NCBI RefSeq assembly: GCF_000485595.1
Contig: NW_014577297.1
Coordinates: forward strand, 212,908 to 244,953
Direction of reading: 5' to 3'
Source of the DNA: Priapulus caudatus
Taxonomy: Eukaryota > Priapulida > Priapulimorpha > Priapulimorphida > Priapulidae
Length of the DNA stretch: 32,046 nucleotides
A program made the translations under genes and the position numbers. Shown piece after piece: positions 10,681-21,395 of the stretch (position 1 is its first letter; each line of letters starts with the position of its first letter). The notes below the pieces were generated by a model. That model had not been told where the DNA came from. It ran no database searches and was given only the letters and a program-made list of their open reading frames with translations.

Positions 10681-11020
10681 GTAATCGCGGTCGTGGCGAC
10701 AGCTGAGATGTCTGTGCTGCCCGACGCCTCAGGTAATCGCGGTCGCCGTGGCGACAAACGAGAAGTCCATGCTGCCCGACACCTCGGGTAATCGCGGTCG
10801 CCGTGGCGACAAACGAGAAGTCCATGCCGCCCGACACCTCGGGTAATCGCGGTCGCCGTGGCAGACGAACGAGAAAGTCCATGCCGCACGACACTCTGTA
10901 ATGCGGTCGCCGTGGCGACAAACGAGAAGACCATGCCGCCCGACACCTCGGTAATCGCGGTAACCACGGCAACAGCTGAGATGTCTGTGCTGTCCGTCAG
11001 AAACTCGTAGGTAACGTCGC
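10651..11020 (+). repeat. About 55-bp minisatellite copying the exon 2 end and its splice donor
   Basis: The unit combines the coding end of thymosin repeat 4 (ACGAGAAGTCC.TGC.GCCC), the donor GGTAATCGCGG and the first intronic bases GTCGCCGTGGCGAC. Donor-like GTAA sites recur at 10681, 10733, 10788, 10843, 10898, 10951 and 11011, about 55 bp apart. Only the first follows a complete exon. The last unit continues into duplicated block B1. The same end-unit reappears at 16738-16790 at the start of block B2, so the duplication junction lies inside this array. Confidence 0.9.
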
Positions 11021-11778
11021 CACGGCAACATTGGCCAACACTGCAATATCGCATATGCGGTGTGCCGCATTGCCCGAAAGACGCATCGCCGTGGCGTTTC
11101 CCGTTCTGGCAAAGGATGTCACATTGTTTTTGGGGGCAGACATGCGTATCGTATCCGCGAAAAGGTCTGCTTGCTTGACTGATTTCTACTTGGGTGCCCA
11201 GATAAGCATCGTGCTCCTGTACTCGCATGCGCGGCGTGTTGGCCATGCCGAGGGTTCTAGCATTGTGTCCACTAACAAATGTGGCTGTGTGTCATGACGT
11301 GTGGCAATATGCTAACAAGCAGTAACAACTGTCCACGTGCGTTTCCTAGCTCGGGGTTTATCGGAACCTTTTGGTGAGTTATCGATAAGATTATCGCACC
11401 ATGGTGTGGAGTGATAAGCTCAGCAAACCCACAGGGGTACACGGTGGAGTGGAATCAGGCCTCCACTTTACATGTGACTTAGGATAAAGCCTAGCGGTAT
11501 GCCGAGCGATAGTGCCAAGCTGACGCTAATGTGCGTGTGTTTGTCAATATGTCAGTTTGGAAGTCCAGTAGCAATCCTGTAAGGTGCGTGCACGTTATCT
11601 GAAAAATTTTAGCACGTGAGGGTTACAGTACATGGACATGTGTACTAAGCTTATAGCTTGTATTGGAGTTATCAAATGTTTGTATAATGGATGGGTGGGT
11701 GGTACTACGAACGTCAAGGTGCGACTATTGCCTCACCGAATGCCCTTTGCTACTTATCGAGATATCATTTTGCTACAG

Positions 11779-11892
11779 CATAGAAGCGGAGCGAGAGCCT
11801 ACGATAATTCATCAAAGGGCATCGAGCTTTTCGATGCGAAACAGCTGAAGCAAGTGAAACTCAGGAGAAGAAACCAGCTAGCACCCAAGGAG
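11779..11892 (+). pseudogene. Thymosin exon 3, frame-broken copy in B1
   Basis: Aligns base for base with the intact exon at 17569-17682, including the TGCTACAG acceptor and AAGGAG|GTGAG donor. It has several one-base gains and losses (for example CATAG for CGATAG at the start, AAACTCAGG for GAAACTCAGG). The translated frame therefore loses repeat 5 partway through. Assembly error is more likely than decay, because the indels are as frequent in flanking intron as in the exon. Confidence 0.75.
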
Positions 11893-12154
11893 GTGAGTCA
11901 GTTGTATCAAGCCGAGCTGTGGGGGCCGGGCAAGCGGGCTGGCGCTGGGCTTGTGCTGTAGTCATAATTTCATGGACACATCTAAGCGAATTTTTGATCA
12001 GGGGAAAGGCACAAGGTTGCGAAGTTAATTAATAAACTAATGACGAAATCCCACCAGTTACGGGTTCAGAACAGAGTACTAATGTTAATTAACAGAACAT
12101 TATTCGAAAATTATTTCATTCTGCAAATTAAAGCAGGCTTTTTTCTATTGGCAG

Positions 12155-12179
12155 TTCCGAACAAGAACGAAAGGCCTAA
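12155..12179 (+). pseudogene. Thymosin terminal exon, copy in B1
   Basis: Follows TTTTTTCTATTGGCAG and ends with the same codons as the intact copy at 17964-17989, but with one base fewer and a substitution near the start (TTCCGAACAAG for TTATCGAACAAG), which breaks the phase. The stop TAA is at 12177-12179. Confidence 0.7.
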
Positions 12180-14207
12180 GTTCCATTCCAGAAATTCACA
12201 CAAAACATATATCTCAGTTGGAGGCGTAATCGAGGAGGCGAGCGACATTGACGCCTAAAACACACACTACACCACTTCCACACTAAACTTACGCCTTCCC
12301 CGCAAACATTCGTCCCAGACAGCACGAGCCCAAAATGTAATAGCGGATGACTATCTCGGGTCTAATTAAATTCCCGAAACGTTACGCGTTCGCTGGCTGA
12401 GAGAACACAGTGTGTGTGTGATTCGAAGGCCACCACAGCTGCGCGGTGTGAGATACTAGAACGCCAGTTTCAGCATTCTAGCTGCTTCAATATGCATATT
12501 TTTCTAGTGGCGTTTCCATAGCTGCCCGCCGTTTCTGCTGAATTGCCATAATGCATTGTTGTGTGCTATAATTTCGAATTTATGCGTCTGCTTTCTAGTA
12601 TGGCATATTTTTCTAGTGCGTTTACTAAGCGCGCCCTTGCCTTCTCTTGTATGATAGTGTGTATCCTCAATAACTACTCTATTTTTGCTATTTATGTCCG
12701 TATGCACTGTAAGAAAATTATCAAGCATCAACATACATTGTGATTATATTGTGATGAAAAAGTATTGAAAATTGTTAACAATCTTCTGATATGTTGCTGA
12801 ATTCTCCGTTTTGGAGAGCAGACAATTTCTCCCCAGAATGCAAATAGCATGCAGGGTATTTTAATAAGCAATGTTACACTGGACATACTGGCTATTCCTT
12901 TATAATCATAAAAAATGTGTACTAGGTGGCAATGCTGTTCATCTGTTACATTTCAGCTTTCTGATGTTGAAGCGTGAGACGATAATACATGTAAGTGGAC
13001 ACAGAGGTGATTGTATTAGCTGTAAAGGTTTCCGTACGCCTCAAAATGCGTCTGTGCATGAGATGCAACAATCGCACCGCCACTGTAATCATTCCACCCA
13101 CAACATGAACATGGAACCATGGGGACACGTATACATTGCCTAGATTGATTATTCTTTCTAAAAAAACAGCCACACAAAGCCACGTTCGTCCTCATGTTGT
13201 TTTTTTCGCGGTTCATTGATTCCTCTGCTTCCTTGGCAGTGCTGATTGCTTGTATTGTAGTCTCCCTCTCCCACGTTCTCTGGCACGCTGAATCCGCAGC
13301 ACCTAAAAACGCGCAAATGACACACACAACACCTGTCAGTATTCTGACAGACAATGCCATACAAGTAGACTTCCAACGAGCAGCTCGGCCAGTGAAATGC
13401 CATCAGTGAGAGGTGGGGGGTGTATCGTGCAATGAACATGTGATTCACGTTTGGGTCAATGTCACAAACACTCGTTAGGTTACAGTTGAAACACGTTGGG
13501 CCAGCCCAAGCAGCCGATCACGTATAGTCCCCTGCTCAATGAATTCGGCTGGCAACTTCAAAGTTTCCAGGAAACATCCCCCTCTCCAGCATCGCAGATG
13601 GTCGGATGTGCGAGCGCCGGGACGCACGGCAGGACAAAATCGTATCAGGGCGGTGAAAGTCGATTTACACAACGAGTGCAGTGACGTCGGTCGCAAGCGG
13701 AACGGCATCGCGAGTGTCCGTACCGCGCGCGTGCTAATCCCATCGCTACGTAGGCACGCGCACGGCAGCCCGCGCCTACAAATACCTCCGATCATCATCG
13801 ATGTGGGGTGAAGGCGACAGTCGCGGTAGTAGTCGCGTGACTCTGTTAACTGCGCTCTGACGCCGGCACCGTACCGGGTATTGCGCTCTGCGCGTTAGGA
13901 GCCCTAGTTTCCCCAGTTAATCCACCGTGCACTCGTCTGCCTCCACACCACTTATCACTGCATTGCTTTCGAAGGCAGGCGCCGAAATGATGTAGACCCC
14001 CGGCAAAATCGATGTCACCACATACAACACGAGACCGCCAAGACAGAGAGCTTCATCGAGGTCACAGACGTATAAAATTTTTTTAACAGTCTTCGAAGAA
14101 TGGGTGAAAGATTCCGTCCGGGCGTGCTGGGTTCGTCAAATTTTAACACCGGGAATTTGCCATAGGGCTAGTTTGGCAAGCTCGCTCATAGCACTTGTGG
14201 GGCAGTA

Positions 14208-14578
14208 GAATGGTGTGGCGGAGCGTGGAGAGCAGGGCGGTGGGTGGGGCGGAGCGTGGAGGCATGCAGAGCGTGGGCGGAGCGTGGAGGCATGCAGAGC
14301 GTGGGGCGGAGCGTGGAGGCAGGGCGGTGGGTGGGCGGAGCGTGAGGCATGCCCGGAGTGTGGCGAGCGTGGAGGCAGGGCGGTGGTGGGGTGGAAGCGT
14401 GTAGGCAGGCTGCGTGGTGGTGCGGAGCGTGGAGGCATGCAAGCGCGGCGCGGAGCGTGGTAGGCAGGGCGGTTGGGTGGCGGCGAGGCTGAGGCAGGCG
14501 CGTGGGTGGAAGCGGACGTGAGGCATGGGCGGTGGCCGGTGGCGGGCATGGCAGGCAGGGAGCGGTGGCGGGACTCAC
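14208..14578. repeat. GC-rich minisatellite abutting the DIS3 S1-exon donor, long allele
   Basis: About 12 irregular copies of a roughly 30-bp unit (GGCGGAGCGTGGAGGCAGGG) lie directly downstream, on the minus strand, of the DIS3 exon ending at 14579. The equivalent array in block B2 (19935-20109) has only five to six copies. Long open frames on both strands (up to 181 codons) are repeat by-products. Confidence 0.85.
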
Positions 14579-14706
14579 CGCGGACTGGCACGAGGCTGGC
14601 AATGCTGCACTTTCTGTGGGCTGGATTTTGGTGCTGTCGATGCTGATGCGCACGTGACGCGGTCAAACACGTGAACGTCACAGCCGGCCGCCGTCATCGT
14701 GTTGTC
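14579..14706 (-). pseudogene. DIS3: DIS3 S1-domain exon, frame-broken copy in B1
   Basis: Matches the intact exon at 20110-20232 from acceptor to donor, but is 128 nt instead of 123 because of several indels. HVFDRVT is readable, then the frame is lost before the QHQK motif. The flanking splice sites (CCAG acceptor, GTGAGT donor) are preserved. Probably the same exon seen through poorer sequence. Confidence 0.75.
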
Positions 14707-15476
14707 CTGGCAATGAAACAGAGAGGAATGAATACCTCGCGAGACACGGCAACGCACGCGAAGCTCCGCTGCCAAAAAGTGGTGCCAACGTTGTGCATGT
14801 AGTTACGATATAGTAAATGTGAAATTTATACGGTAATGCCTATCAAATATTTAAATATATTTATTATGGGATAAATAGAAAATGATGTTTCATAGATGCG
14901 ATGCAATTCTTGATCTGGTACTGGGCATGTGTGCCTGTGGCAGGCAGGCACCGTATGTGTGCAACACGTGCTGCGCTGCGTGCGTGCGTGTGCATAGGGC
15001 ATGTCAGCTGGGTTTGTTAAAATAGCATCCAAGTACCTTAAGTGTAACAGTTGATGTACCCCCAAAAGCTTTAACTAGAGGTTTTATTGGTATGACCCGT
15101 TTTTAGCCTTACAAAACGAGGCCTAGCCGTTAAATAATTACCTATTATTTGTTGTAACCTAACAAAAGCATTTCAATGTTTTTTATTGGATGTAGATACC
15201 GCTCCCCACGCATTTCCGCGCATAGAGTGCAGAAAATGATAAATTCACGAGAGAATTAGGCAAAAAACAACATCGTTACTAATCTGGTGAGAGCCAGCAG
15301 AAGGAGTCATGTCCGTGAGAACTACCACAGAGTTCGTGCTCGAACCAAAGCAGAGCAAAATGGGCTTTGCGCGATTTGTTGTAGTCGTCGTGTGCAATCA
15401 CGCAATAACAAAGATTGCATTGGTTGTTTATTCACGCCTCCGTCATTTTTCAGTATCCTCTAATGTGGGCATATTG

Positions 15477-15486
15477 NNNNNNNNNN
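15477..15486. other. Assembly gap (10 N)
   Basis: Ten N bases separate block B1 from block C1. The left edge corresponds to position about 20978 in the B2-D contig and the right edge to about 24188 in C2, so roughly 3.2 kb (block D, with DIS3 exons j, k and l) would be missing if the duplication is real. Gap size 10 is a placeholder, not a measurement. Confidence 0.95.
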
Positions 15487-15678
15487 CCGGTATACCAGAC
15501 CGTACCCAGGGTACGTTCCGGCAGTACCCCGGGGGACATAGACCCTCTCAGCCTAAGAGACCCTTGTAGGCAGCAAAACTGCTGCTTGCTGCCCTTAATT
15601 TCATACCCTGATATAAATTATCAAAATAACGCACAAAACGAGTGTCGCTAACGAGTCGCCCGGCGAGCTGACGGATAC

Positions 15679-15835
15679 CTTGGAGGCTGCGGCCTTGACG
15701 AGCGGATCGTAGTTGGAGGGTGGGGGCGCCGGATGTCTGCGCAGGCACGCCAGCTGCGGGAACTCCTTGTAGATGCGCTTCGCTACGGAGATGTTTGCCA
15801 GCAGCATCATCTCCTCCACCATCGAGTTAGTCTCG
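15679..15835 (-). CDS. DIS3: DIS3 exon i (RNB domain), intact copy in C1
   Basis: A 157-nt exon that fits phase 1+156 between exon h (26109-26195) and exon j (23482-23702). It encodes [20 protein letters not shown] and then the [12 protein letters not shown] segment of the RNB catalytic domain, a stretch very close to human DIS3. The acceptor is CCACCGCAG and the donor AAG|GTATCC. In the current order this clean exon sits about 4.3 kb downstream of the last S1 exon on its strand, so it cannot belong to the main transcript unless the duplication is real. The in-place copy at 24382-24603 is damaged. It may be the true exon i misplaced by the assembler. Confidence 0.88.
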
Positions 15836-16139
15836 CTGCGGTGGACGCAGCAAAGCAATCCCAATGGAGGGGAAATTAAAATTAAATTACAATTAATAAA
15901 GTCCCAATTAAGTTTTTTTGTGTGCTAATGCACTAATGAGCGATCATCAGAAAAAAGTTAATTACAATTAAATACAAAATTATTAAGAATAAAAAATTTT
16001 GGTAAAAACTTATAAATTGATTAATCCATAATTAATAACAATTAATATTTATTCTACATCTACGTGAACAGTAATGCACGCTTGCTACACCCGATGACAT
16101 AACTGACATGCTGAGAGGTAATATGTGTTGACCTATTGA

Positions 16140-16737
16140 CACATATTATAGTCAGGTCCCTTAGCTTCATGATCGTTACAGAGCTGACAAAAGCATCAAA
16201 CTTGGCACAGTTGTAGCCTATGGCAGTAGTGTACTATAAATATTAGAGGGAGTGATAAACTTTTAACTTTCATATCTTGCGAACGAATTGAGCTACATTT
16301 CTAGAAATCTAAATACATATAAACACATGTCTTAGCTATAATCCACGTGACGTCATAGGATAATATATACGCGCGGCTATGGCCCGTAGGATAGTGTACT
16401 AACTCTAATATCTCGCGAACGATTTGAGTTACATTTTCTAAAACTCTAGATACATATAAACATATCTCTTAGCTATGGTCTCTGCGAATTTTGAGTTTAT
16501 TAAAGCACGAATAGTTTAATTAATTACCAAAAATATGCGCACGGTATCACTCATAGGCTAATATATACACACGGCTATGGCCCGTAGGATAGTGTACTAA
16601 CTCTAATATCTCGCGAAGGATTTGAGTTACATTTCGAAAAATTCTAGAGACCTATAAACACATGTCTTAGCTATAATCCCTGTGAATATTGTTTATTGAC
16701 GCACGAGTAGTCAATATATTTGCAAATATATGACGCC
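16140..16737. mobile_element. Truncated foldback transposon with ~198-bp internal repeats (C1)
   Basis: The left terminal arm (ATTATAGTCAGGTCCCTTAG, then CAAACTTGGCACAGTTGTAG) is the reverse complement of 25985-26100 in the full element at 24905-26102. Two internal tandem units marked by GGCTATGGCCCGTAGGATAG start near 16374 and 16572. The right arm is absent because C1 ends at 16737. Confidence 0.75.
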
Positions 16738-17568
16738 CGACACCTCCATGTCTGTGCTGTCCCTTAGAAAATCGTAGGTAACGTCGCCACGGCAACATTG
16801 GCCAACACTGCAATATTCGCATATGCGGTGTGCGCATTTGCCCGAAAGACGCATCGCCTGGCAAAGGATCCCGTTCTGGCAAAGGATGTCACATTGTTAT
16901 GGGGGGGGGGGGCAGACAATGCGGTATCGTTATCGCGAAAAGGTCTGCTTGCTTGACTCATTTCTACTTGGGTGCCCAGATAAGCATCGTGTTCCTGTAC
17001 TCGCATGCGCGGCGTGTTGCCACGCCGAGGGTTCTAGCATTGTGTCCACTAACAAATGTGCTGTGTGCATGACGTGTGCAATATGCTAACAAGCAGTAAC
17101 AACTGTCCACGTGCGTTTCCTAGCTCTGGGTCCATCCGAACATAAGATTATCGCGCCATGGTGTGGAGTGATAAGCTCGGCAAACCCATGGGGGTAGTGC
17201 ATACCCTGGAGTCATCCAGGCCTCCACTTTACATGTGACTTAGGATAAAGCCTAGTGGTATGACCAGCGATAGTGCCAAGCTGACACTAATGTGTGTGGG
17301 GTGGAAGCGAGAAGGGTGTTTTGGTCAATAATGGTCAGTTTGGAAGTCCAGTAGCAATCTTGTATGGTGCACAGGTGCGTGCACGTTATCTGAAAAATTT
17401 TAGCACATGAGGGTTACAGTACACTGTGTACTAAGCTTATAGCTTGTATTGGAGTTATTCATAATGTTTGTATAATGGATGGGTGGGAGGGTACTTACGT
17501 ACCAAGGTGCCGACTATTGCCCACGAATGCCTTTTGCTACTTACTCAGAGATTCAATTTTTGCTACAG

Positions 17569-17682
17569 CGATAGAAGCGGAGCGAAGCCACGATAAGTTC
17601 ATCAAGGGCATCGAGCATTTCGATGCGAAACAGCTGAAGCAAGTGGAAACTCAGGAGAAGAACCAGCTACCCACCAAGGAGG
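17569..17682 (+). CDS. Beta-thymosin repeat protein, coding exon 3 (repeat 5)
   Basis: A 114-nt exon after acceptor TTTTGCTACAG, phase 1 in and phase 1 out (2+111+1), the intron position repeated at every junction of this gene. It encodes IEAERSHDKFIK, then FDAKQLKQVETQEKNQLPTK, the repeat closest to vertebrate thymosin beta-4 (F-D-x-x-x-L-K-x-x-E-T-Q-E-K-N-x-L-P-x-K). The donor is GAGG|GTGAGT. If the assembly order is literal, the intron from exon 2 is 6.9 kb and contains the error-rich copy of this exon at 11779; otherwise it is about 1.1 kb. Confidence 0.92.
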
Positions 17683-17963
17683 GTGAGTCAGGTTTATCAC
17701 GCGAGCTGTGGGAGGCCGGGCAAGGCGGGCTGGGCTGGGCTTGGCGGGCTGGGCTGGGCTGGGCTTGGCTGTGTGTCATAATTGTCATGGACACATCTAC
17801 GAATTCTTGATCAGGGGAAAGCACAGTTGGGTAATTAATTAATAAACTAATGACGAAATCCCACCAGTTAGGGTTCAGAACAGAAAAAATAATGTAATTA
17901 ACAGAACATTATTCCAAAATTATTTCATTCTGAAAATTAAGCAAGCTTATTTTTCTATTGCAG

Positions 17964-17989
17964 TTATCGAACAAGAACGAAAGGCCTAA
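17964..17989 (+). CDS. Beta-thymosin repeat protein, terminal coding exon
   Basis: After TTTTCTATTGCAG the sequence reads, in the expected phase 1, V-I-E-Q-E-R-K-A and TAA. This matches the C-terminal helix start of thymosin beta-4 (IEQEK), so the exon is real although only 26 coding bases long. It completes a protein of about 181 residues with five repeats, each junction in phase 1. Confidence 0.9.
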
Positions 17990-19934
17990 GTTTCATTCCA
18001 GAAATTGCAACAAAACATATATCTCAGTTTGAGCGTACATCGAGGAGCGAGCGACATTGACGCCTAAAACACACACACACCACTCCACACCTAAACTTCC
18101 GCCTCCCCGCCAAACCATTCGTCCCAGGACAGCACGAGCCCATGTAATACGGTGATTGACTATCTGGGTCTATTTAAATTCCACGAAACGTTACGCGTCG
18201 CTGGCTGAGAGAACACAGTGTGTGATCGTTAGCCGCCACAGCTGCTGCGGTGTGAGATGCTAGAACGCCAGGTTTGAGCATCTACTCTTCAATATGGCAT
18301 ATTTTTCTAGTGCGTTTCATAGCGCCCCGTTTCTCTGGAATTGCCATAATGCATTGTTGTGTGCTATAATTTCGAATTTATGCGTCTGCTTTCTAGTATG
18401 GCATATTTTTCTAGTGCGTTTACTAGCGCCCTTGCTTTTCTTGTATGGATAGTGTGTAGTCCTTCATAACTATCTTTCTATTTTTGTATTTTAATGTCCG
18501 TATGAATGTAAGAAAATATCAAGCATCAACATAAATTGTGGATTATATTGTGATGAAAAATGATTGAAAATTGTTAAAATCTTTCTGAATTATGATTGCT
18601 GAATTTCTCCGTTTTTGAGAGCAGACAATTTTCTCCCCAGAATGCAAATAGCATCAGGGTATTTATAACAATGTTACACTGGACATCGGGTATTCCTTTA
18701 TATCATTAAAAAATGTGTACTAGGTGGCAATGCTTGTTCTCTGTTTACATTTCACTTTCTGATGTTGAAGCGTGAGGACGATAATACATGTAAGTGGACA
18801 CGAGAGGGTGATTGTATTAGCTGTAAAGGTTTCCGTAGCGCCTTTCAAAATCGTCTGTGCATGGATGCAAACAAATCGCACCCACATGTATGCATTCCAC
18901 CCACAACATGAACAGAACCATGGACACGTATACATTGCAGATTGATTTATTCTTTTCTATAAAAACAGCACACAAAGCACGTCGTCCTCATGTTGTTTTT
19001 TTTCGCGTTCATGATTTCCTCTGCTTCTTGGCAGGTGCTGATTGGCTTGTATTGGTAGTCTCCTCTCCCACGTTCTCTGGCACGCTGAATCCCAGCACCT
19101 AAAAACGCCAAATGACACACACTACACGTCAGTATTCTGCAGATATCCATACATGTAGACTTCCAAGACGAGTCGCCAGTGAAATGCATCAAGTGAGGGT
19201 GGGGGGGTATCGTGCAATGACATGTGATTCACGTTTTGGGTTCAATGTCACAAACACTCGTTTAGGTTACAGTTGAACACAGTTGGGCTCAGCACACGCA
19301 GCCGGATCACGTGATATCCCCTCACTCGATGGAATTCGCTGGCAACTTCCAGGAACATCCCCCCTCCAGCATCAGATGGTCGGATATGCGAGCGCGGTAC
19401 CACACAGGACAAATCGTACAGCGGTGAAGCGATTACACAACGAGTGCAGCACAGCGGAACGCATCGCGAGGTGTCCGTCCTCGCCGCGTTCTAATCCCAT
19501 CTCTACGTAGCAGCGCACGCAGCCGCGCCTACAAATACCTCCGATCATCATCGATGTGGGGTGACGGCGACAGTCGCGGTAGTAGTCGCGTGACTCTGTT
19601 AACGCGAACGCCGCACCCCGAGTATTCCTCGCCGTTAGGAGCCCTAGTTTCCCAGTTAATCACCCTGCAGCTCGTCTCGCCTCCACACCACTTTCCTGCA
19701 TTGCTTTCGAAGGCACGCCGAAATGACGTAGATCCCGCAAAATCGATGTAGCGTAGCCGACAACCGAGCGGCAAAGACAGCAGAGCTTCGTCGGAGGCAC
19801 AGAGTATAACAATTTTTGTAACACTTTCCGAAGGAATTGGGGTGAAAGATTCGTCCCGTGCTGGGTTCGTTCCAAATTTTAACACCGGGAATTTGCATAG
19901 GGCTAGTTGCAACTCGCCTGCACTTGTGGGGCAG

Positions 19935-20109
19935 TAGAATGGGTGGGGCGGAGCGTGTAGGCAGGGTGGTGGGCGGGACGTGGGGCGGAGCGTGGAGGCA
20001 GGGCGGTGGGTGTGGCGGAGCGTGGAGGCAGGGCGGTGGGTGTGGCGGAGCGTGGAGGCAGGGCGGTGGGCAGGGCGGAGCATGCAGGCAGGGCGGTGGC
20101 GGGACTCAC
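19935..20109. repeat. 30-bp minisatellite abutting the DIS3 S1-exon donor, short allele
   Basis: Five to six copies of a 30-bp unit (TGTGGCGGAGCGTGGAGGCA plus GGGCGGTGGG) begin within about 15 bp of the donor GTGAGT at 20104-20109. With a period divisible by three, the DIS3 frame remains open through the intron start as a Pro/Ala/Ser-rich tail of about 68 residues, ending near 19903. Confidence 0.88.
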
Positions 20110-20232
20110 CGCGGGACGCACGAGCTGCATGCGCACTTTCTGGTGCTGGATTTTGGTGCTGTCGATGCTGATGCGCACGGTGACGCGGTCAAACACGTGG
20201 AACGTCACGCCGGCCGCCGTCATCGTGTTGTC
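20110..20232 (-). CDS. DIS3: DIS3 exon m (S1 domain)
   Basis: A 123-nt, phase 0-0 exon encoding the last part of the S1 RNA-binding domain: FHVFDRVTVRISIDSTKIQH, then QKVRMQLVRPA. Human DIS3 has the same order (HVFDKV, D-S-S, QHQK-R-M-LV). The acceptor is CGTTGCCAG and the donor is a consensus GTGAGT. This is the most C-terminal DIS3 exon I can identify. Human DIS3 continues for about 25 more residues, so a short last exon should lie between here and the thymosin stop codon at 17989, but I could not place it with confidence. Confidence 0.92.
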
Positions 20233-21395
20233 CTGGCAACGGGAAACAGAGAGAGGATGAATACGTCGCGAGACACGGCAAGCGCACGGAAGCTTCCGCT
20301 GCCAAAAAGTAGTGCCAACGTTATGCATGTAATTAATATGCATATATTGAAATTTATACGGTATGCTATCAAATATTCTAAGTTACATATTTATTATGTG
20401 GATAAAAGAAAATGATCTGTTCATAGTGCATGCAATCAATCTGTGTACGGGCATGTGTGCCTGTGGGCAGCAGGCACGTATGTGTGCACACGTGCTGCAT
20501 GCGTGCGTGCGTGTGTGTGCATATGGGCATGGTACGGGTTTGTAAAATAGCACCAAGTACTCTAAGTGTAACAGTTGATGTACTCCCACACGCGTTAACT
20601 AGAGGTTTTATTGGTATGACCGGTTTTAGCTTTGAACGAGGCCACCGTTAAATAATTCCTTATTTGTTGTAACCACAAAGCATTTCAATGTTTTTTATTG
20701 GATGGTAGATACCCTCCCCACCATTTCCGGCATAGAGTGCAGTAAATTTGATAAATTACGAGAAATTAGGGCAAAACAATATCGGTACTAATCTGGTGAA
20801 AGCCAGCAAGGAGTCATTGTCGCGTGAGAACTCCACAGAGTCGTGCCAAACCTAAACAAGGCAAATGCTTGCCGATTTGTGTGTCGTCGACTCGTCGTGT
20901 GTCAATCAACGCAAGTACAAAGATTGCATTGTGTTGTTATTCACGCTCTCATTTTTCCAGATCCTCTAATGTGGCATATGGAATTAAGTCCAGGCCAACA
21001 AGAGAATTACTGTCTCGCTACACTTGACGATTAGTTGGGGATTTAGCTGGTAGGTAGTACTTTGTCAAACGATAGGGGCACCAGCAGGTTTGAACACACC
21101 ACACCCAGACACCACGGCTGGTCTCATGCACACACGTTCTCAAGCCCGCATGCACACAGAACAACGCACACACATGCGTATGTAATCACGTACACACGCA
21201 CACATGATACTACACACACACGCACATGCATGCGTTCAGGCGCACACACGCGTGATAAATCGGCACGCGATCCATCCCACAGACCACCGACCTGCAGATT
21301 ACTTCGTGCGCACAGCACGACATCACGTTGCTTCATCGCTCAACCTTCACAAACATGATTCCCCTGCGCGCGCCGTCTGCCGCCAACACACTCAC

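Larger units (their letters stand above)
10983..15476. repeat. Duplicated block B1 (outer, error-rich copy)
   Basis: Colinear with 16750-20978 over its whole length, from GTCTGTGCTGTCC at the left to CCTCTAATGTGGGCATA.. just before the N gap. Differences are mostly scattered single-base insertions and deletions, the signature of unpolished long reads, plus a longer GC-rich minisatellite. It carries thymosin exons 3 and 4 and the DIS3 S1-domain exon, all with broken frames, so B1 is the poorer version of the locus. Apart from these, the stretch 12180-14200 holds 3' flanking sequence with no recognisable gene; a 110-bp tandem duplication around ATATTTTTCTAGTGCGTTT lies at 12490-12630. Confidence 0.85.
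15487..16737. repeat. Duplicated block C1 (inner, clean copy)
   Basis: Colinear with 24188-25765. It begins inside the right arm of a family A TIR element (15487-15552), includes an intact DIS3 exon (15679-15835), an AT-rich intron piece (15860-16080, AATTAAAATTA-type) and the left part of a foldback transposon (from about 16140). It ends abruptly at TTTGCAAATATATG, where it is joined to the thymosin minisatellite. It lacks the roughly 170-bp segment that C2 carries at 25045-25200. Confidence 0.85.
16750..20978. repeat. Duplicated block B2 (inner, clean copy)
   Basis: The better version of block B: thymosin exons 3 and 4 and the DIS3 S1 exon all read without frameshift. It runs on without a break into unique block D (DIS3 exons l, k, j), so its right side is correctly placed. 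Its left side (16738-16790) starts inside a thymosin minisatellite unit that is missing about 31 bp relative to 10950-10990. Stretches without genes are 16790-17568 (thymosin intron 2) and 17990-19930 (3' flank shared by the convergent genes; an ATTAAA near 18703 is a possible poly(A) signal). Confidence 0.85.

Noticed and set aside
14136-14681. Long Pro/Ala/Ser-rich frames over the GC minisatellite
   Set aside because: Repeat by-product; it overlaps the DIS3 S1 exon only at one edge and is absent in the same form from the cleaner copy.
19529-20083. 184-codon minus-strand frame beyond the DIS3 S1 exon as a possible new gene
   Set aside because: It begins in minisatellite, and the colinear copy in B1 does not keep it open. 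No recognisable domain. Only the short QIPGVKI resemblance remains, noted as unresolved.
21060-21260. CA/TG-rich stretch with open frames on both strands
   Set aside because: Dinucleotide-rich intronic sequence between DIS3 exons l and m; no domain.
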